From: Klebsiella electrica
GTDB lineage: Bacteria; Pseudomonadota; Gammaproteobacteria; Enterobacterales; Enterobacteriaceae
Length of the DNA stretch: 64,000 bases
Assembly (NCBI RefSeq): GCF_006711645.1
Contig: NZ_CP041247.1
Location: 3,410,001-3,474,000 of the forward strand
Direction: 5' to 3'
Position numbers and translations under genes: made by a program. Positions 16,008 to 25,667 of this stretch are shown in pieces (position 1 is the first letter of the stretch; each line of letters starts with the position of its first letter). The notes beneath the pieces are model-generated. The model made no database searches. It was given only the letters and a program-made list of their open reading frames with translations, and was not told the DNA's origin.

Positions 16008-16337
16008 ATGTTTATCTTTGAAGGCAACGAAATTGAGACCGATAGCGACGGCTATCTGAAAGAGACGACGCAGTGGAACGAAGCCATGGCGGAAGTTATC
16101 GCCGCACAGGAAGGCATTACCCTTGCCGTTGAACACTGGGAAGTGGTGCGCTTTGTACGCGAATTTTATCTGGAGTTCAACACCTCGCCCGCCATTCGCA
16201 TGTTAGTCAAGGCGATGGCGAATAAGTTTGGCGAAGAGAAAGGCAACAGCCGCTATCTCTACCGCCTGTTCCCGAAAGGGCCAGCCAAACAGGCGACAAA
16301 AATTGCCGGCCTGCCTAAACCGGTGAAGTGTATCTAA
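16008..16337 (+). CDS. tusE: TusE, sulfur relay protein for tRNA 2-thiolation
   Basis: A 109-residue DsrC-family protein. TusE accepts persulfide sulfur from TusBCD and passes it to MnmA, which makes the 2-thiouridine at the wobble base of Lys, Glu and Gln tRNAs. The essential C-terminal cysteine is the penultimate residue (PKPVKCI). The N-terminal [14 protein letters not shown] is a family signature. The 3' end overlaps the convergent yccX gene by 4 bp. Confidence 0.96.
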   Translation: MFIFEGNEIETDSDGYLKETTQWNEAMAEVIAAQEGITLAVEHWEVVRFVREFYLEFNTSPAIRMLVKAMANKFGEEKGNSRYLYRLFPKGPAKQATKIAGLPKPVKCI

Positions 16338-16615
16338 TAGAGAATGGCAAATTTTTGCCATTCTCTGGTGGGTTGATGAGGCTCGGTATTCACCCGGTCA
16401 ACCCGCGCGCTGCGCGGCCCGCCGGCTTTCAGCCAGGCGATAAGTGCCGCCACCTGCTCGTCTTCCCCGCAGGCCAGCACCTCCACGCTGCCATCATCAA
16501 GATTACGGGCATAGCCCGCCAGCCCCAGGCGTAGCGCCTCCCGCTGCGTCGAGTAGCGAAACCCCACGCCCTGAACCGATCCATACACCCATGCCATTGT
16601 GCAGATTGTCGCCAT
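16334..16615 (-). CDS. yccX: Acylphosphatase YccX
   Basis: A 93-residue acylphosphatase, which hydrolyses the carboxyl-phosphate bond of acyl phosphates. The signature [18 protein letters not shown] supplies the phosphate-binding loop and catalytic Arg; [13 protein letters not shown] supplies the catalytic Asn, and GGPRSARV is also conserved. The ATG at 16615 gives nearly the E. coli length. The C-terminal codons form part of a perfect hairpin shared with the end of tusE. Confidence 0.93.
   Translation of the reverse strand: MATICTMAWVYGSVQGVGFRYSTQREALRLGLAGYARNLDDGSVEVLACGEDEQVAALIAWLKAGGPRSARVDRVNTEPHQPTREWQKFAILY
16339..16366. terminator. Perfect hairpin inside the tusE/yccX overlap
   Basis: AGAGAATGGCAAA and its exact complement form a 13-bp stem around two bases, starting just after the tusE stop and lying within the last codons of yccX. 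No T-run follows on either strand, so it could be a bidirectional terminator or an mRNA end stabiliser. Confidence 0.6.
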
Positions 16616-16666
16616 CGTTACGCCCCTTTTTTGCCCTGCCCTGATGCAGAGAATAGCAAATTCTCG

Positions 16667-17455
16667 TCAGCGTACATGCTTCGGCAACAGGCCATAGTGC
16701 TGACGAAAACGCGCGGTAAAGCGTGACCCTGACTGATAGCCGCTGTTGAGCGCTATCTCGCCGATGGGCAGCGAAGTTGACTGCAGTTGGCCTAAGGCGT
16801 ACGCCATGCGCACCTCCTCAACAATCAGGCGAAAGCTTTGCGATTCCTGCTGTAAACGGCGGCGCAGCGTCGATTCTCCCACAAACAACATCTTTGCCAC
16901 CCGAGGAACGCTCCACGCTTCCGCCGGCGACAGCATGATAATTTGCCGAACCTGAGCGGTCAGATCCTGCTGTCTTTCGTTCAGCAGCGGCCCGGCATAT
17001 CCCGCCTGCTGCAACGCCAGCAGCAGCCCCATCGTCTGGTGATGCTGCAGCTCCGTCGAGAGTCCCCCTCGCACCGCTTGCAACACGTTCTGCCACATAA
17101 ACGACAGTTCAGGGGTCATCGGCGCGCATAATGACGTCAGCCGGCCGGGAGGCGGCTCGCTCATATAGCGCGCTTTAAAATCCGCGAGCAGGTCTGCGGT
17201 CAATGACAGCAGGTCGGAACAAAATAACCCATTGTCCGGCTGATTAATGACCTCAAGCTCAACGTCGGCGGGCAAAATAATCAGCTGCTGCGGGGTGGCC
17301 TGCATTTGACTAGTCCCCTGCACGATGATTTTACTTCCGCGATTGACCCGGCACAGCGCCGGCGAAAAAAGCCTGACGCGATGCAGTTTGTATAATCGCC
17401 GGGAGGTGATTTCCGCCGCCGATAACGCATTATGCTGAAAGTGAATATTGCGCAT
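16667..17455 (-). CDS. AraC-family transcriptional regulator
   Basis: A 262-residue regulator. The C-terminal AraC/XylS DNA-binding domain (about 165-260) shows both helix-turn-helix units: SVPRVAKMLFVGESTLRRRL and LPIGEIALNSGYQSGSRFTA, followed by FRQHYGLLPKHVR. The N-terminal part resembles GadX/GadW-type acid-stress regulators in length and layout but the ligand is unknown. It lies 20 bp downstream of, and in the same direction as, a PEBP-family gene, so the two are probably co-transcribed. The pair interrupts the yccX-rlmI adjacency of E. coli. Confidence 0.85.
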   Translation of the reverse strand: MRNIHFQHNALSAAEITSRRLYKLHRVRLFSPALCRVNRGSKIIVQGTSQMQATPQQLIILPADVELEVINQPDNGLFCSDLLSLTADLLADFKARYMSEPPPGRLTSLCAPMTPELSFMWQNVLQAVRGGLSTELQHHQTMGLLLALQQAGYAGPLLNERQQDLTAQVRQIIMLSPAEAWSVPRVAKMLFVGESTLRRRLQQESQSFRLIVEEVRMAYALGQLQSTSLPIGEIALNSGYQSGSRFTARFRQHYGLLPKHVR

Positions 17456-17475
17456 TTGAGCTCTCTGTCCGTCGT

Positions 17476-18030
17476 TTAGCGTCCTGACATGGCCGTCAGC
17501 TGCGCGCTGGCGATAGCGTGGCTGCGCAGCATAAAGCCCACCAACGCGCCGCTGGCCTGGGCATCAATCGGTAACGACGGCGTATTCAGCGCCCATACCG
17601 TAAAGTGATAATGATGAGGCTTATCGCCCGGCGGAGGGCAGGCTCCGCCAAACCCCGCATAACCGAAATCATTTCGCCCCTGCACGGCGCCTGCAGGCAG
17701 TTTAGCGTTATTTTTATCTCCGGCACCAGTCGCCAGGCTGGAAACCGTCGACGGTATATTCACAACCGTCCAGTGCCACCACCCGCTACCGCTGGGGGCA
17801 TCCGGGTCGTAGGCGGTCACCGCAAAACTGCGGGTGCCCGTCGGCGCATGTTCCCAGGTCAACTGGGGCGAGACATTCCCCCCGCTGCACCCAAAACCGT
17901 TAAACTGTTGCGATACCGCCAGGCTCTCGCCTTCGCGCATATCGCTGCTGGTGACGCGAAATGGCGCTGCTGCCGCGCTGGTACTGATAACCGCCATCAA
18001 AATGGCTGCTAACTCGGTTCCTGTTTTCAT
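17476..18030 (-). CDS. Secreted PEBP-family protein (YbhB/YbcL type)
   Basis: A 184-residue protein with a Sec signal peptide (residues 1-23, ending AAAA) and a phosphatidylethanolamine-binding protein fold: LTWEHAPTGTRSFAVTAYDPDAP, then WWHWTVVNIP and GYAGFGGACPPPGDKPHHYHF, the ligand-pocket motifs of the bacterial YbhB/YbcL branch. YbcL of uropathogenic E. coli is a periplasmic protein that dampens neutrophil migration; whether this one does so is unknown. The ATG at 18030 has GGAGGA upstream; an in-frame ATG ten codons earlier lacks one and would precede the signal peptide. Confidence 0.88.
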   Translation of the reverse strand: MKTGTELAAILMAVISTSAAAAPFRVTSSDMREGESLAVSQQFNGFGCSGGNVSPQLTWEHAPTGTRSFAVTAYDPDAPSGSGWWHWTVVNIPSTVSSLATGAGDKNNAKLPAGAVQGRNDFGYAGFGGACPPPGDKPHHYHFTVWALNTPSLPIDAQASGALVGFMLRSHAIASAQLTAMSGR

Positions 18031-18220
18031 CGTATTTTCCTCCGTTGGGTGAGGAATCACTGTAAGATCGCGGGAAGGTTTTTATTGTGCCAAAGCGCCT
18101 GCGTTTTGTGCCGAAACGCTCATCTGACGGCGCAGGTGGAATGATGCTTGCGTCGGTCACTTGTGCTAACCTACGCGCCATTTTTCGGTGCCGATATTCC
18201 CGTTGCTTAAAGGTAGCTCC

Positions 18221-19423
18221 ATGACAGATTCCATTTTCCCCCGCTTAGTGTTGACTAAAGGACGCGAGAAATCCCTGCTGCGTCGCCATCCGTGGATTTT
18301 CTCCGGCGCCGTCGCCCGGATGGAAGGTAAAGCTCGTTCCGGTGAAACCATCGATATCGTTGATTCACAGGGAAAATGGCTGGCCCGCGGCGCATATTCG
18401 CCCTCTTCGCAGATCCGCGCCCGCGTCTGGAGCTTCGATCGCAATGAAGCTATCGATAACGCCTTTTTCGAGCGTCGTCTGCAGCAGGCGCAGAGCTGGC
18501 GCGAATGGCTGGCAGCCCGCGATGGCCTTGACAGCTATCGGTTGATCGCCGGCGAATCCGACGGTCTGCCGGGCGTGACCATCGATCGCTTTGGTCACTT
18601 CTTCGTACTGCAGCTGCTGAGCGCCGGTGCTGAATACCAGCGTGCCGCCATCGTCAGCGCGTTGCAAACGCTGTTCCCGAACTGCTCTATCTACGATCGC
18701 AGCGACGTCGCGGTGCGTAAAAAAGAGGGGCTGGAGCTGGCGCAGGGTCCGGTTGTCGGCGAACTGCCGCCGGCCCTGCTGCCGATTACCGAGCACGGTA
18801 TGCAGCTGCTGGTCGACATTCAGGGCGGCCACAAAACCGGTTACTATCTCGACCAGCGCGATAGCCGTCTGGCAACCCGCCGCTATGTCTCCGACAAGCG
18901 CGTTCTGAACTGTTTCTCCTACACCGGCGGTTTCGCGGTTTCCGCCCTGATGGGCGGCTGCCGTCAGGTTATCAGCGTCGATACCTCCCAGGAGGCGCTG
19001 GACGTTGCGAAACAAAACGTTGAGCTGAATAAGCTGGATCTTTCCAGAGCGGAATTTGTTCGTGACGACGTCTTTAAACTGCTGCGTAAATATCGCGATC
19101 AGGGGGAGAAATTTGACGTTATCGTCATGGATCCGCCGAAGTTCGTTGAGAACAAAAACCAGCTGATGGGCGCCTGCCGTGGCTATAAAGATATCAATAT
19201 GTTGGCGATTCAGCTGTTAAATCCCGGCGGGATCCTGCTGACCTTCTCCTGCTCAGGTTTGATGGCGACCGATTTATTTCAGAAAATCATTGCCGATGCC
19301 GCAATTGATGCCGGACGTGATGTACAATTTATAGAACAGTTCCGTCAGGCTGCCGATCACCCGGTGATTGCAACCTACCCGGAAGGGCTGTATCTGAAAG
19401 GGTTTGCCTGTCGCATCATGTAA
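18221..19423 (+). CDS. rlmI: RlmI, 23S rRNA m5C1962 methyltransferase
   Basis: A 400-residue SAM-dependent methyltransferase that methylates C1962 of 23S rRNA. An N-terminal PUA domain (about 5-80, [12 protein letters not shown]) is followed by an EEHEE domain and a C-terminal Rossmann methyltransferase with [13 protein letters not shown] (SAM binding), VMDPPKF and TFSCSG (catalytic Cys). The ATG at 18221 is preceded by AAAGGTAG; an in-frame ATG 11 codons earlier is rejected because orthologues start here. Confidence 0.96.
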   Translation: MTDSIFPRLVLTKGREKSLLRRHPWIFSGAVARMEGKARSGETIDIVDSQGKWLARGAYSPSSQIRARVWSFDRNEAIDNAFFERRLQQAQSWREWLAARDGLDSYRLIAGESDGLPGVTIDRFGHFFVLQLLSAGAEYQRAAIVSALQTLFPNCSIYDRSDVAVRKKEGLELAQGPVVGELPPALLPITEHGMQLLVDIQGGHKTGYYLDQRDSRLATRRYVSDKRVLNCFSYTGGFAVSALMGGCRQVISVDTSQEALDVAKQNVELNKLDLSRAEFVRDDVFKLLRKYRDQGEKFDVIVMDPPKFVENKNQLMGACRGYKDINMLAIQLLNPGGILLTFSCSGLMATDLFQKIIADAAIDAGRDVQFIEQFRQAADHPVIATYPEGLYLKGFACRIM

Positions 19424-19482
19424 CTTGAAAAGCGGAACATTGCCCGCATATAGCAGGTAATAACGTTTCCCAGGAGGTGCCT

Positions 19483-19800
19483 ATGATTGCCAGCAAATTC
19501 GGTATCGGCCAGCAGGTACGCCATACGCTATTGGGCTACCTCGGCGTGGTTGTTGATATCGATCCCGTCTACTCGCTCGCCGAGCCGGAAGAGGATGAAA
19601 TTGCGGCCAATGACGAACTGCGCGCAGCGCCCTGGTATCATGTGGTCATGGAAGATGAGGACGGTCAGCCGATCCACACCTATCTTGCGGAAGCGCAGCT
19701 GAGCAGTGAAGCCAGCGATGAACATCCGGAACAGCCGTCGATGGACGAGCTGGCCAGAACGATTCGCCGACAGTTGCAGGCCCCGCGGCTACGTAACTGA
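19483..19800 (+). CDS. hspQ: HspQ, heat-shock protein and Lon specificity factor
   Basis: A 105-residue YccV-like protein, the same length as in E. coli. HspQ was found as a factor promoting degradation of mutant DnaA and acts as a substrate and enhancer of Lon; it binds hemimethylated DNA in older reports. Conserved motifs include [19 protein letters not shown] and PWYHVVMED. The ATG at 19483 has a perfect AGGAGG 5 bp upstream; a GTG at 19477 overlaps that site and is rejected. Confidence 0.95.
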   Translation: MIASKFGIGQQVRHTLLGYLGVVVDIDPVYSLAEPEEDEIAANDELRAAPWYHVVMEDEDGQPIHTYLAEAQLSSEASDEHPEQPSMDELARTIRRQLQAPRLRN

Positions 19801-19804
19801 TGTC

Positions 19805-19834
19805 AAGAAACCCCGCGCTATCGCGGGGTTTCTT
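19805..19834. terminator. Bidirectional terminator between hspQ and yccU
   Basis: AAGAAACCCCGCG and CGCGGGGTTTCTT form a 13-bp stem around a CTAT loop, with A-rich and T-rich flanks, between two convergent genes. Confidence 0.92.
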
Positions 19835-19836
19835 AT

Positions 19837-20250
19837 TTACTTCGCCAGCCCTAAGCGCGGTATTTCAATCGCCGGGCAGCGATCCATCACCACATTCAGC
19901 CCAGCCTCGCGCGCCAGGACCGCCGCCTGTTCGTTAATCACTCCCAGCTGCAACCACAGCGTTTTCGCCCCAATGGCGATGGCTTCCTGAGCAACGGCCA
20001 GCGCCGCATCGGAGTTGCGGAAGACATCGACCATATCCACTTTTTCCGGCACATCGCCAAGGGTCGCGTAGCCTTTCTGCCCCATCAGCGTGGTGCCCGC
20101 GACTTTCGGCGACACAGGAATAACGTGATACCCCTGTTCAAGAAGGTATTTCATCACCCGATAACTCGGGCGATCCGGTTTGTCGCTCGCCCCGACCAGC
20201 GCAATCGTCTGGGTTGAGGTGAGAATGCCTGCGATATCGTTCTCTTTCAT
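19837..20250 (-). CDS. yccU: YccU, CoA-binding domain protein
   Basis: A 137-residue Rossmann-fold protein of the CoA-binding family (related to the N-terminal part of succinyl-CoA synthetase alpha). The nucleotide-binding [13 protein letters not shown] near residue 20 and the end [16 protein letters not shown] are family hallmarks. No reaction is established. The ATG at 20250 has GGAGGA upstream; four extra N-terminal residues from an earlier start are not supported by orthologues. Confidence 0.93.
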   Translation of the reverse strand: MKENDIAGILTSTQTIALVGASDKPDRPSYRVMKYLLEQGYHVIPVSPKVAGTTLMGQKGYATLGDVPEKVDMVDVFRNSDAALAVAQEAIAIGAKTLWLQLGVINEQAAVLAREAGLNVVMDRCPAIEIPRLGLAK

Positions 20251-20403
20251 TTTATCCTCCACTCTTTAGCCCAAGTGTATGTTAATCAGAACGAACGAGC
20301 CATTCATCCTGACTTACGGATGCGTCAAAAATTTTCACCCGGATGCTTGCAGCAGCAATCACTTCCAGTAATCTGTCTGCAGGTCAAAATGTGGAATGAA
20401 AAT

Positions 20404-20862
20404 ATGGAACTGACGACACGTACGTTACCCGCACGCAAACATATCGCGCTGGTTGCTCACGATCACTGTAAAGATATGCTGATGAAATGGGTTGCGCGCC
20501 ACCAGACGCTGCTGGCCCAGCATGAACTCTATGCAACCGGCACTACCGGTAACCTTATCTCCCGCGCAACCGGGCTGGAGGTTAACGCGATGCTGAGCGG
20601 ACCGATGGGTGGCGATCAGCAGGTCGGCGCGCTAATCGCGGAAGGTAAAATCGATGTGCTGATTTTCTTCTGGGATCCGCTCAACGCCGTACCGCATGAC
20701 CCGGACGTCAAGGCGCTGCTGCGCCTGGCGACGGTGTGGAACATCCCTGTCGCCACCAATGCCTCAACGGCCGACTTTATCATTCTGTCGCCGACCTTCG
20801 GCGAACCTCTCGATATTCTGATCCCGGATTATCAACGTTACCTCGCCGACCGTCTGAAGTAA
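20404..20862 (+). CDS. mgsA: Methylglyoxal synthase
   Basis: A 152-residue enzyme that converts dihydroxyacetone phosphate to methylglyoxal and phosphate, a bypass of lower glycolysis used when phosphate is short or sugar phosphates accumulate. The signature [20 protein letters not shown] contains the catalytic Asp, and [13 protein letters not shown] the catalytic His. The ATG at 20404 gives exactly the E. coli length; an upstream in-frame ATG at 20275 would run through intergenic DNA. Confidence 0.96.
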   Translation: MELTTRTLPARKHIALVAHDHCKDMLMKWVARHQTLLAQHELYATGTTGNLISRATGLEVNAMLSGPMGGDQQVGALIAEGKIDVLIFFWDPLNAVPHDPDVKALLRLATVWNIPVATNASTADFIILSPTFGEPLDILIPDYQRYLADRLK

Positions 20863-20867
20863 TTCCG

Positions 20868-20888
20868 GCCGGCGGCCCACCCGCCGGC
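20868..20888. terminator. GC-rich hairpin between mgsA and helD
   Basis: GCCGGCGG and CCGCCGGC form a perfect 8-bp stem with a 5-nt loop, just after mgsA and just before the convergent helD stop. No T-run is present. Confidence 0.55.
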
Positions 20889-20890
20889 AC

Positions 20891-22945
20891 TTACGGTTTT
20901 CTCGCCACCGGCACAGCCAATTCTTCTAACATGCCGACAAACGGCGAAGGCCGCGCTTTGTTGAACAATAACCAGACGCGAAGCCGCGCGCGCGTGATAG
21001 CGACATAGAGCAACCGCCGCTCTTCCGCATCCGGAAAATCCTCCGGCTGCGGCAGCAGCGCCTGCTCCATAATGGATTCACGCGCCGGGGCCGGAAACGC
21101 ATCATCGCCATCCTGCAGCCCCAGCACAATAACATAATCCGCCTGCTGGCCCTTACTGGCATGAATGGTCATAAAATCGAGCTGCAGATGCGGCCAGCGC
21201 GTCGCCGCTTTTTCCAGCGCCTCGGGTTTCAAATGATGATAGCGCGCCAGCAATAAAATCCGCTGCTCCGGTTTCGCATAGCCGCTGAGCTTATCGAGGA
21301 GATCGTCGAGCTTATCGTCCGCCAGCAGCGTCACGGCTTTCTTGTCTCCGGCCGTCAGGCTGTTCAATGGTTTGCTCAGCTGATGCGGATTTTGTTGTAT
21401 AAAGCCGTTCGCTACTTCACCAATACGCCCGTTAAACCGGTAGGTGGTATCCAGCGCGCAGCAATCGCCTTCGCCAAAATAGTGATTAAATGCGGTGGTC
21501 AAAGAGAGCTGTGCCCCGCTAAAGCGATAGATAGCCTGCCAGTCATCACCAACGGCGAATAACGTCGTCTGCGTGTTCTGTCGCCGCAGCGCAGCCAGCA
21601 AGGCGGCGCGCTGCGGCGAGATATCCTGAAACTCGTCGACCAGAATATGTTTCCACGGGCTGACGAAGCGCCCTTTGTCCAGAATATTAATCGCCTGGTG
21701 TATCAGCCCGGAAAAATCGACCGCGCCCTCGTCTTTCAGCGCCGTTTTCCATGCCTTCAACAGCGGCGCCATCAGCTTAACGCGCTTGCCGAACAGGTCG
21801 CGCACCTCTTCCGGCGCGCCGGCGATCATCTCCGCCTGCGATCCGCCGTGCATTCGCATCAGGCTCACCCAGCGATCGAGGCGACTGGCCATTCGCCGCT
21901 GAATTTTTTTATCCTGCCAGAATTCGCCATCCGGCACCTGCCAGTCCATCTCTTCTTCCAGCCATTGCCGCCATCCCTTAGCCTGCGCTTTTTTCTCCTG
22001 ACACTGCTGGCGCCAGTTTTGCAGCAGCAGCGTCTGACGAGCCGCGCTGTCGCTCTCCAGCTCGCTGATGGTCGGCACTTTTTTGCTGCCTTGCTGAATA
22101 ATATGTAATGCCAGAGAGTGAAAGGTACGCGCCGCTATCTCTTCTGAGCCCAGCCGCTCACGAATACGTTCATCCATTTCCTGCGCCGCCTGGCGGCCAA
22201 ATGCCAGCAGCAGAATCTGATCGGCGGCGGCTTCTCCCCGCGTTAATAACCATCCGGCTCGCGCCACCAGCACGGAGGTTTTGCCGCTTCCGGCACCGGC
22301 CAGCACCAGCAAAGCGCGCTCGCCGTTGACCACCGCCCGCGCCTGCGCGGGATTCAGTGGCGAGGTTTCGACGCTGGCAAAAAATCCGCGATACTGCTCG
22401 AGCATCGATGCCGTAAAAGCCTGATTATGTACCTGCCGGGCCTCTTCCGTATTGGCCAGCCAGCCCTGGCACTGCCGCCACAGCTCACGGCAGTTGTCGA
22501 AAGCGTCAAGGCGGCTGGTCGGCATCGGCAGGCCGGTCAAGGCGCGGCGAATCTTCACCTGAATGTCAGTCACCTGCTGCCGGGTCAGCCACTTACCCTC
22601 CGCACTGGCGCGGGCGACCTCCTCCAGCTGCTGGCGGAGAACACCGGCGGCAATGTCGCTCATTTCCACGCTCCACTGCTGCCAGAGGGTATTCAGATGA
22701 TGATAAAAACGCTGCGTTTCATTCCACTCGGTACCGTGTAAACGCACAACTTTGCTGTCCGGTAAAACGAACTCCAGCTCACCCCAGACCAGGCCGCGCT
22801 TACATTGAACTGACAATAACTGATTGAAAGGGATAAGATACTCATGGTTATCACCCGAAACTTTTACTCCCGCGTTAAGCAATTGCACCCGGTCGTAGGG
22901 GTGCTGTGCCATACGTTTGCCCAATGTTGTCGCTTTAAGTTCCAT
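20891..22945 (-). CDS. helD: DNA helicase IV
   Basis: A 684-residue superfamily 1 (UvrD/Rep-like) 3'-5' helicase, implicated in RecF-type recombination. Walker A AGAGSGKTS is near residue 217, Walker B ILVDEFQDISPQ near 425, motif III AVGDDWQAIYRFSGA and motif VI ERRLLYVAITRAR follow in order. The N-terminal ~190 residues are the HelD-specific domain. It is transcribed divergently from yccF. Confidence 0.95.
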   Translation of the reverse strand: MELKATTLGKRMAQHPYDRVQLLNAGVKVSGDNHEYLIPFNQLLSVQCKRGLVWGELEFVLPDSKVVRLHGTEWNETQRFYHHLNTLWQQWSVEMSDIAAGVLRQQLEEVARASAEGKWLTRQQVTDIQVKIRRALTGLPMPTSRLDAFDNCRELWRQCQGWLANTEEARQVHNQAFTASMLEQYRGFFASVETSPLNPAQARAVVNGERALLVLAGAGSGKTSVLVARAGWLLTRGEAAADQILLLAFGRQAAQEMDERIRERLGSEEIAARTFHSLALHIIQQGSKKVPTISELESDSAARQTLLLQNWRQQCQEKKAQAKGWRQWLEEEMDWQVPDGEFWQDKKIQRRMASRLDRWVSLMRMHGGSQAEMIAGAPEEVRDLFGKRVKLMAPLLKAWKTALKDEGAVDFSGLIHQAINILDKGRFVSPWKHILVDEFQDISPQRAALLAALRRQNTQTTLFAVGDDWQAIYRFSGAQLSLTTAFNHYFGEGDCCALDTTYRFNGRIGEVANGFIQQNPHQLSKPLNSLTAGDKKAVTLLADDKLDDLLDKLSGYAKPEQRILLLARYHHLKPEALEKAATRWPHLQLDFMTIHASKGQQADYVIVLGLQDGDDAFPAPARESIMEQALLPQPEDFPDAEERRLLYVAITRARLRVWLLFNKARPSPFVGMLEELAVPVARKP

Positions 22946-23067
22946 ATCATGCCGAATTTCAATCAGGTTGGATGTTTTTAAGTTTAACCGCCAGCGACCA
23001 GGTGCTCCAGCGTAAAAAACGTTACAATGGTCAGGTCTTATTATCTCCAGGACTGAACTGAGGGTTT

Positions 23068-23514
23068 ATGCGTACCATTCTGAATATTTTGAACTTTATC
23101 CTTGGCGGTTTCGCCACCACGCTGGGATGGCTGCTGGCAACGCTGGTCAGCATCATCCTGATCTTCACCCTGCCATTAACCCGCTCATGCTGGGAAATTA
23201 CCCGTCTCTCCTTGCTGCCTTACGGTAATGAAGCTATTCATGTCGATGAACTTGAACCGCAAGGCAAAAATAGCCTGCTGAATGCCGGCGGCACGATTCT
23301 GAATATTTTGTGGTTTCTCTTTTTCGGCTGGTGGCTGTGCCTGATGCATATTTTCAGCGGTATCGCCCAATGCCTGACTATCATCGGCATCCCGGTCGGT
23401 ATTGCCAATTTTAAAATTGCCGCTATTGCATTATGGCCGGTGGGACGTAGAGTGGTTTCTGTCGAAACGGCTCGTGCAGCGCGTGAAGCGAATGCGCGTC
23501 GTCGCTTTCAGTAA
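23068..23514 (+). CDS. yccF: YccF, inner-membrane protein
   Basis: A 148-residue protein with two copies of the YccF domain, each pairing a hydrophobic segment with a conserved turn: LNFILGGFATTLGWLL and ILWFLFFGWWLCL, plus GIPVGIANFKIAAIALWPVGR. Function is unknown. It lies 17 bp upstream of yccS and is probably co-transcribed with it. Confidence 0.93.
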   Translation: MRTILNILNFILGGFATTLGWLLATLVSIILIFTLPLTRSCWEITRLSLLPYGNEAIHVDELEPQGKNSLLNAGGTILNILWFLFFGWWLCLMHIFSGIAQCLTIIGIPVGIANFKIAAIALWPVGRRVVSVETARAAREANARRRFQ

Positions 23515-23531
23515 CCGGACGGAACACGACC

Positions 23532-25667
23532 ATGCTTAGCCCCTTGCTACGCCGTTATACATGGAACAGCGCCTGGCTGTACAACGCCAGGATTTTTATC
23601 GCACTCTGCGGCACAACCGCCGTTCCATGGTGGCTTGGCGAAATCAAACTGACCATTCCCCTGACGCTGGGCGTGGTGGCCGCAGCATTGACCGACCTCG
23701 ACGATCGTCTGGCTGGCCGGTTGCGCAACCTGGCCATCACGCTAGTGTGTTTCTTTATTGCTTCCGCCTCGGTGGAGCTGCTGTTCCCCTGGCCCTGGCT
23801 GTTTGCGCTGGGGTTAACCGTATCGACCACCGGATTTATTTTGCTCGGCGGTCTGGGACAGCGTTACGCCACTATCGCATTTGGCGCCTTGTTGATCGCC
23901 ATTTATACCATGCTGGGCGTAACGCTCTACGATCGCTGGTATCTGCAGCCGTTTTTTCTGCTGACCGGTGCGGTCTGGTACAACCTGCTGACGCTCTGCG
24001 GACACCTGATTTTCCCGATCCGTCCTCTGCAGGATAATCTTGCGCGCAGCTATGAGCAGCTGGCGCATTACCTGGAACTTAAATCCCGCCTGTTCGACCC
24101 GGATATTGAGGATGAGAGCCAGGCACCGCTCTATGATTTAGCCATTGCCAATGGTCAACTGGTGACGACGCTCAATCAGACCAAGGTCTCTCTGCTGACG
24201 CGTCTGCGCGGCGACCGCGGCCAGCGCGGCACCCGCCGCACGTTGCAATACTATTTTGTGGCTCAGGATATTCACGAACGCGCCAGCTCATCGCACATTC
24301 AGTACCAAACGCTGCGCGATCATTTCCGCTATAGCGATGTGATGTTCCGCTTCCAGCGCATGCTGTCGATGCAGGCGCAGGCATGCCAGAAACTATCGCG
24401 CGCAATTCTTTTACGCGAACCTTACCAGCACGATGCCCATTTCGAGCGGGCATTTATGCACCTTGACGCCGCCCTCGATCGCGTACGCGCCAGCGGCGCG
24501 CCGGCAGAACAGATGAAAGCGCTGGGCTTTCTGCTGAATAATCTCCGCGCGATTGACGCGCAGCTGGCGACAATTGAGTCGGCGCAAACCAGCGCCCCGG
24601 TGAACAGCGCGACCGAAAACCTGCTCGCGGACGATGGTCTGAACAATTTCAGCGATATTTGGCTGCGGCTGCGCCGCAATATGTCGCCAGAATCGGCGCT
24701 GTTCCGCCATGCGGTAAGAATGTCGTTGGTGCTCTGTACCGGCTATGCGTTTATCCAGCTTACCGGGTTAAACCACGGCTACTGGATACTGCTGACCAGC
24801 CTGTTTGTCTGCCAACCAAACTATAACGCCACCCGCCATCGGCTCGCGCTGAGGATTATCGGTACCCTGATCGGGGTGGCCATCGGCCTGCCGCTATTAC
24901 TGCTTGTGCCATCGGTTGAAGGCCAACTCTTGCTCATTGTCCTGACCGGCGTGCTGTTCTTCGCTTTTCGCAACGTCCAGTATGCCCACGCGACCATGTT
25001 CATCACCCTGCTGGTTCTGCTGTGCTTTAACCTGCTAGGCGAAGGTTTCGAGGTCGCGCTACCGCGTATTTTCGATACCCTGATTGGCTGTGCTATCGCC
25101 TGGGCGGCCGTGAGTTTTATCTGGCCAGACTGGAAGTTCCGCAACCTGCCACGAGTTCTGGATCAGGCTATCAACGCCAACTGTCGCTACCTTGATGCCA
25201 TTCTCGAACAGTATCACCAGGGGCGCGATAACCGCCTGGCCTATCGCGTTGCCCGTCGCGATGCCCATAGTCGGGATGGTGAACTGGCTTCTGTGGTGTC
25301 GAACCTGTCGACGGAACCGCGGGCAAACGCAGCCATGCGCGAAACGGCATTCCGTTTACTGTGCCTGAACCATACCTTTACCAGCTATATTTCCGCGCTC
25401 GGCGCGCACCGGGAAAAACTCACGACTGCGGAAATTCTGGCCCTGCTTGATGATGCCGTCTGCTACGTTGATGATGCGCTGCACCACACGCCCGCCGACG
25501 AACAGCGGGTGCAGCAGGCGCTTAATAGTTTGCAGACCCGGATCCAACACCTTGAGCCCCGGGCAGACAGCAAAGAACCGCTGGTGCTTCAGCAAATTGG
25601 TCTGCTGCTGGCGCTGTTGCCGGAAATCTGCAGATTGCAAAAGCAGGTTGCGGTTCAACCCGAGTAA
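23532..25667 (+). CDS. yccS: YccS, FUSC-family inner-membrane protein
   Basis: A 711-residue protein of the fusaric-acid-resistance-like (FUSC/YccS/YhfK) family. Two clusters of hydrophobic helices (about 15-160 and 385-520) flank a long soluble helical region, the usual duplicated plan of the family. A role as an exporter is suggested by the family but unproven. The stop overlaps the convergent tfoX gene by 13 bp. Confidence 0.93.
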   Translation: MLSPLLRRYTWNSAWLYNARIFIALCGTTAVPWWLGEIKLTIPLTLGVVAAALTDLDDRLAGRLRNLAITLVCFFIASASVELLFPWPWLFALGLTVSTTGFILLGGLGQRYATIAFGALLIAIYTMLGVTLYDRWYLQPFFLLTGAVWYNLLTLCGHLIFPIRPLQDNLARSYEQLAHYLELKSRLFDPDIEDESQAPLYDLAIANGQLVTTLNQTKVSLLTRLRGDRGQRGTRRTLQYYFVAQDIHERASSSHIQYQTLRDHFRYSDVMFRFQRMLSMQAQACQKLSRAILLREPYQHDAHFERAFMHLDAALDRVRASGAPAEQMKALGFLLNNLRAIDAQLATIESAQTSAPVNSATENLLADDGLNNFSDIWLRLRRNMSPESALFRHAVRMSLVLCTGYAFIQLTGLNHGYWILLTSLFVCQPNYNATRHRLALRIIGTLIGVAIGLPLLLLVPSVEGQLLLIVLTGVLFFAFRNVQYAHATMFITLLVLLCFNLLGEGFEVALPRIFDTLIGCAIAWAAVSFIWPDWKFRNLPRVLDQAINANCRYLDAILEQYHQGRDNRLAYRVARRDAHSRDGELASVVSNLSTEPRANAAMRETAFRLLCLNHTFTSYISALGAHREKLTTAEILALLDDAVCYVDDALHHTPADEQRVQQALNSLQTRIQHLEPRADSKEPLVLQQIGLLLALLPEICRLQKQVAVQPE

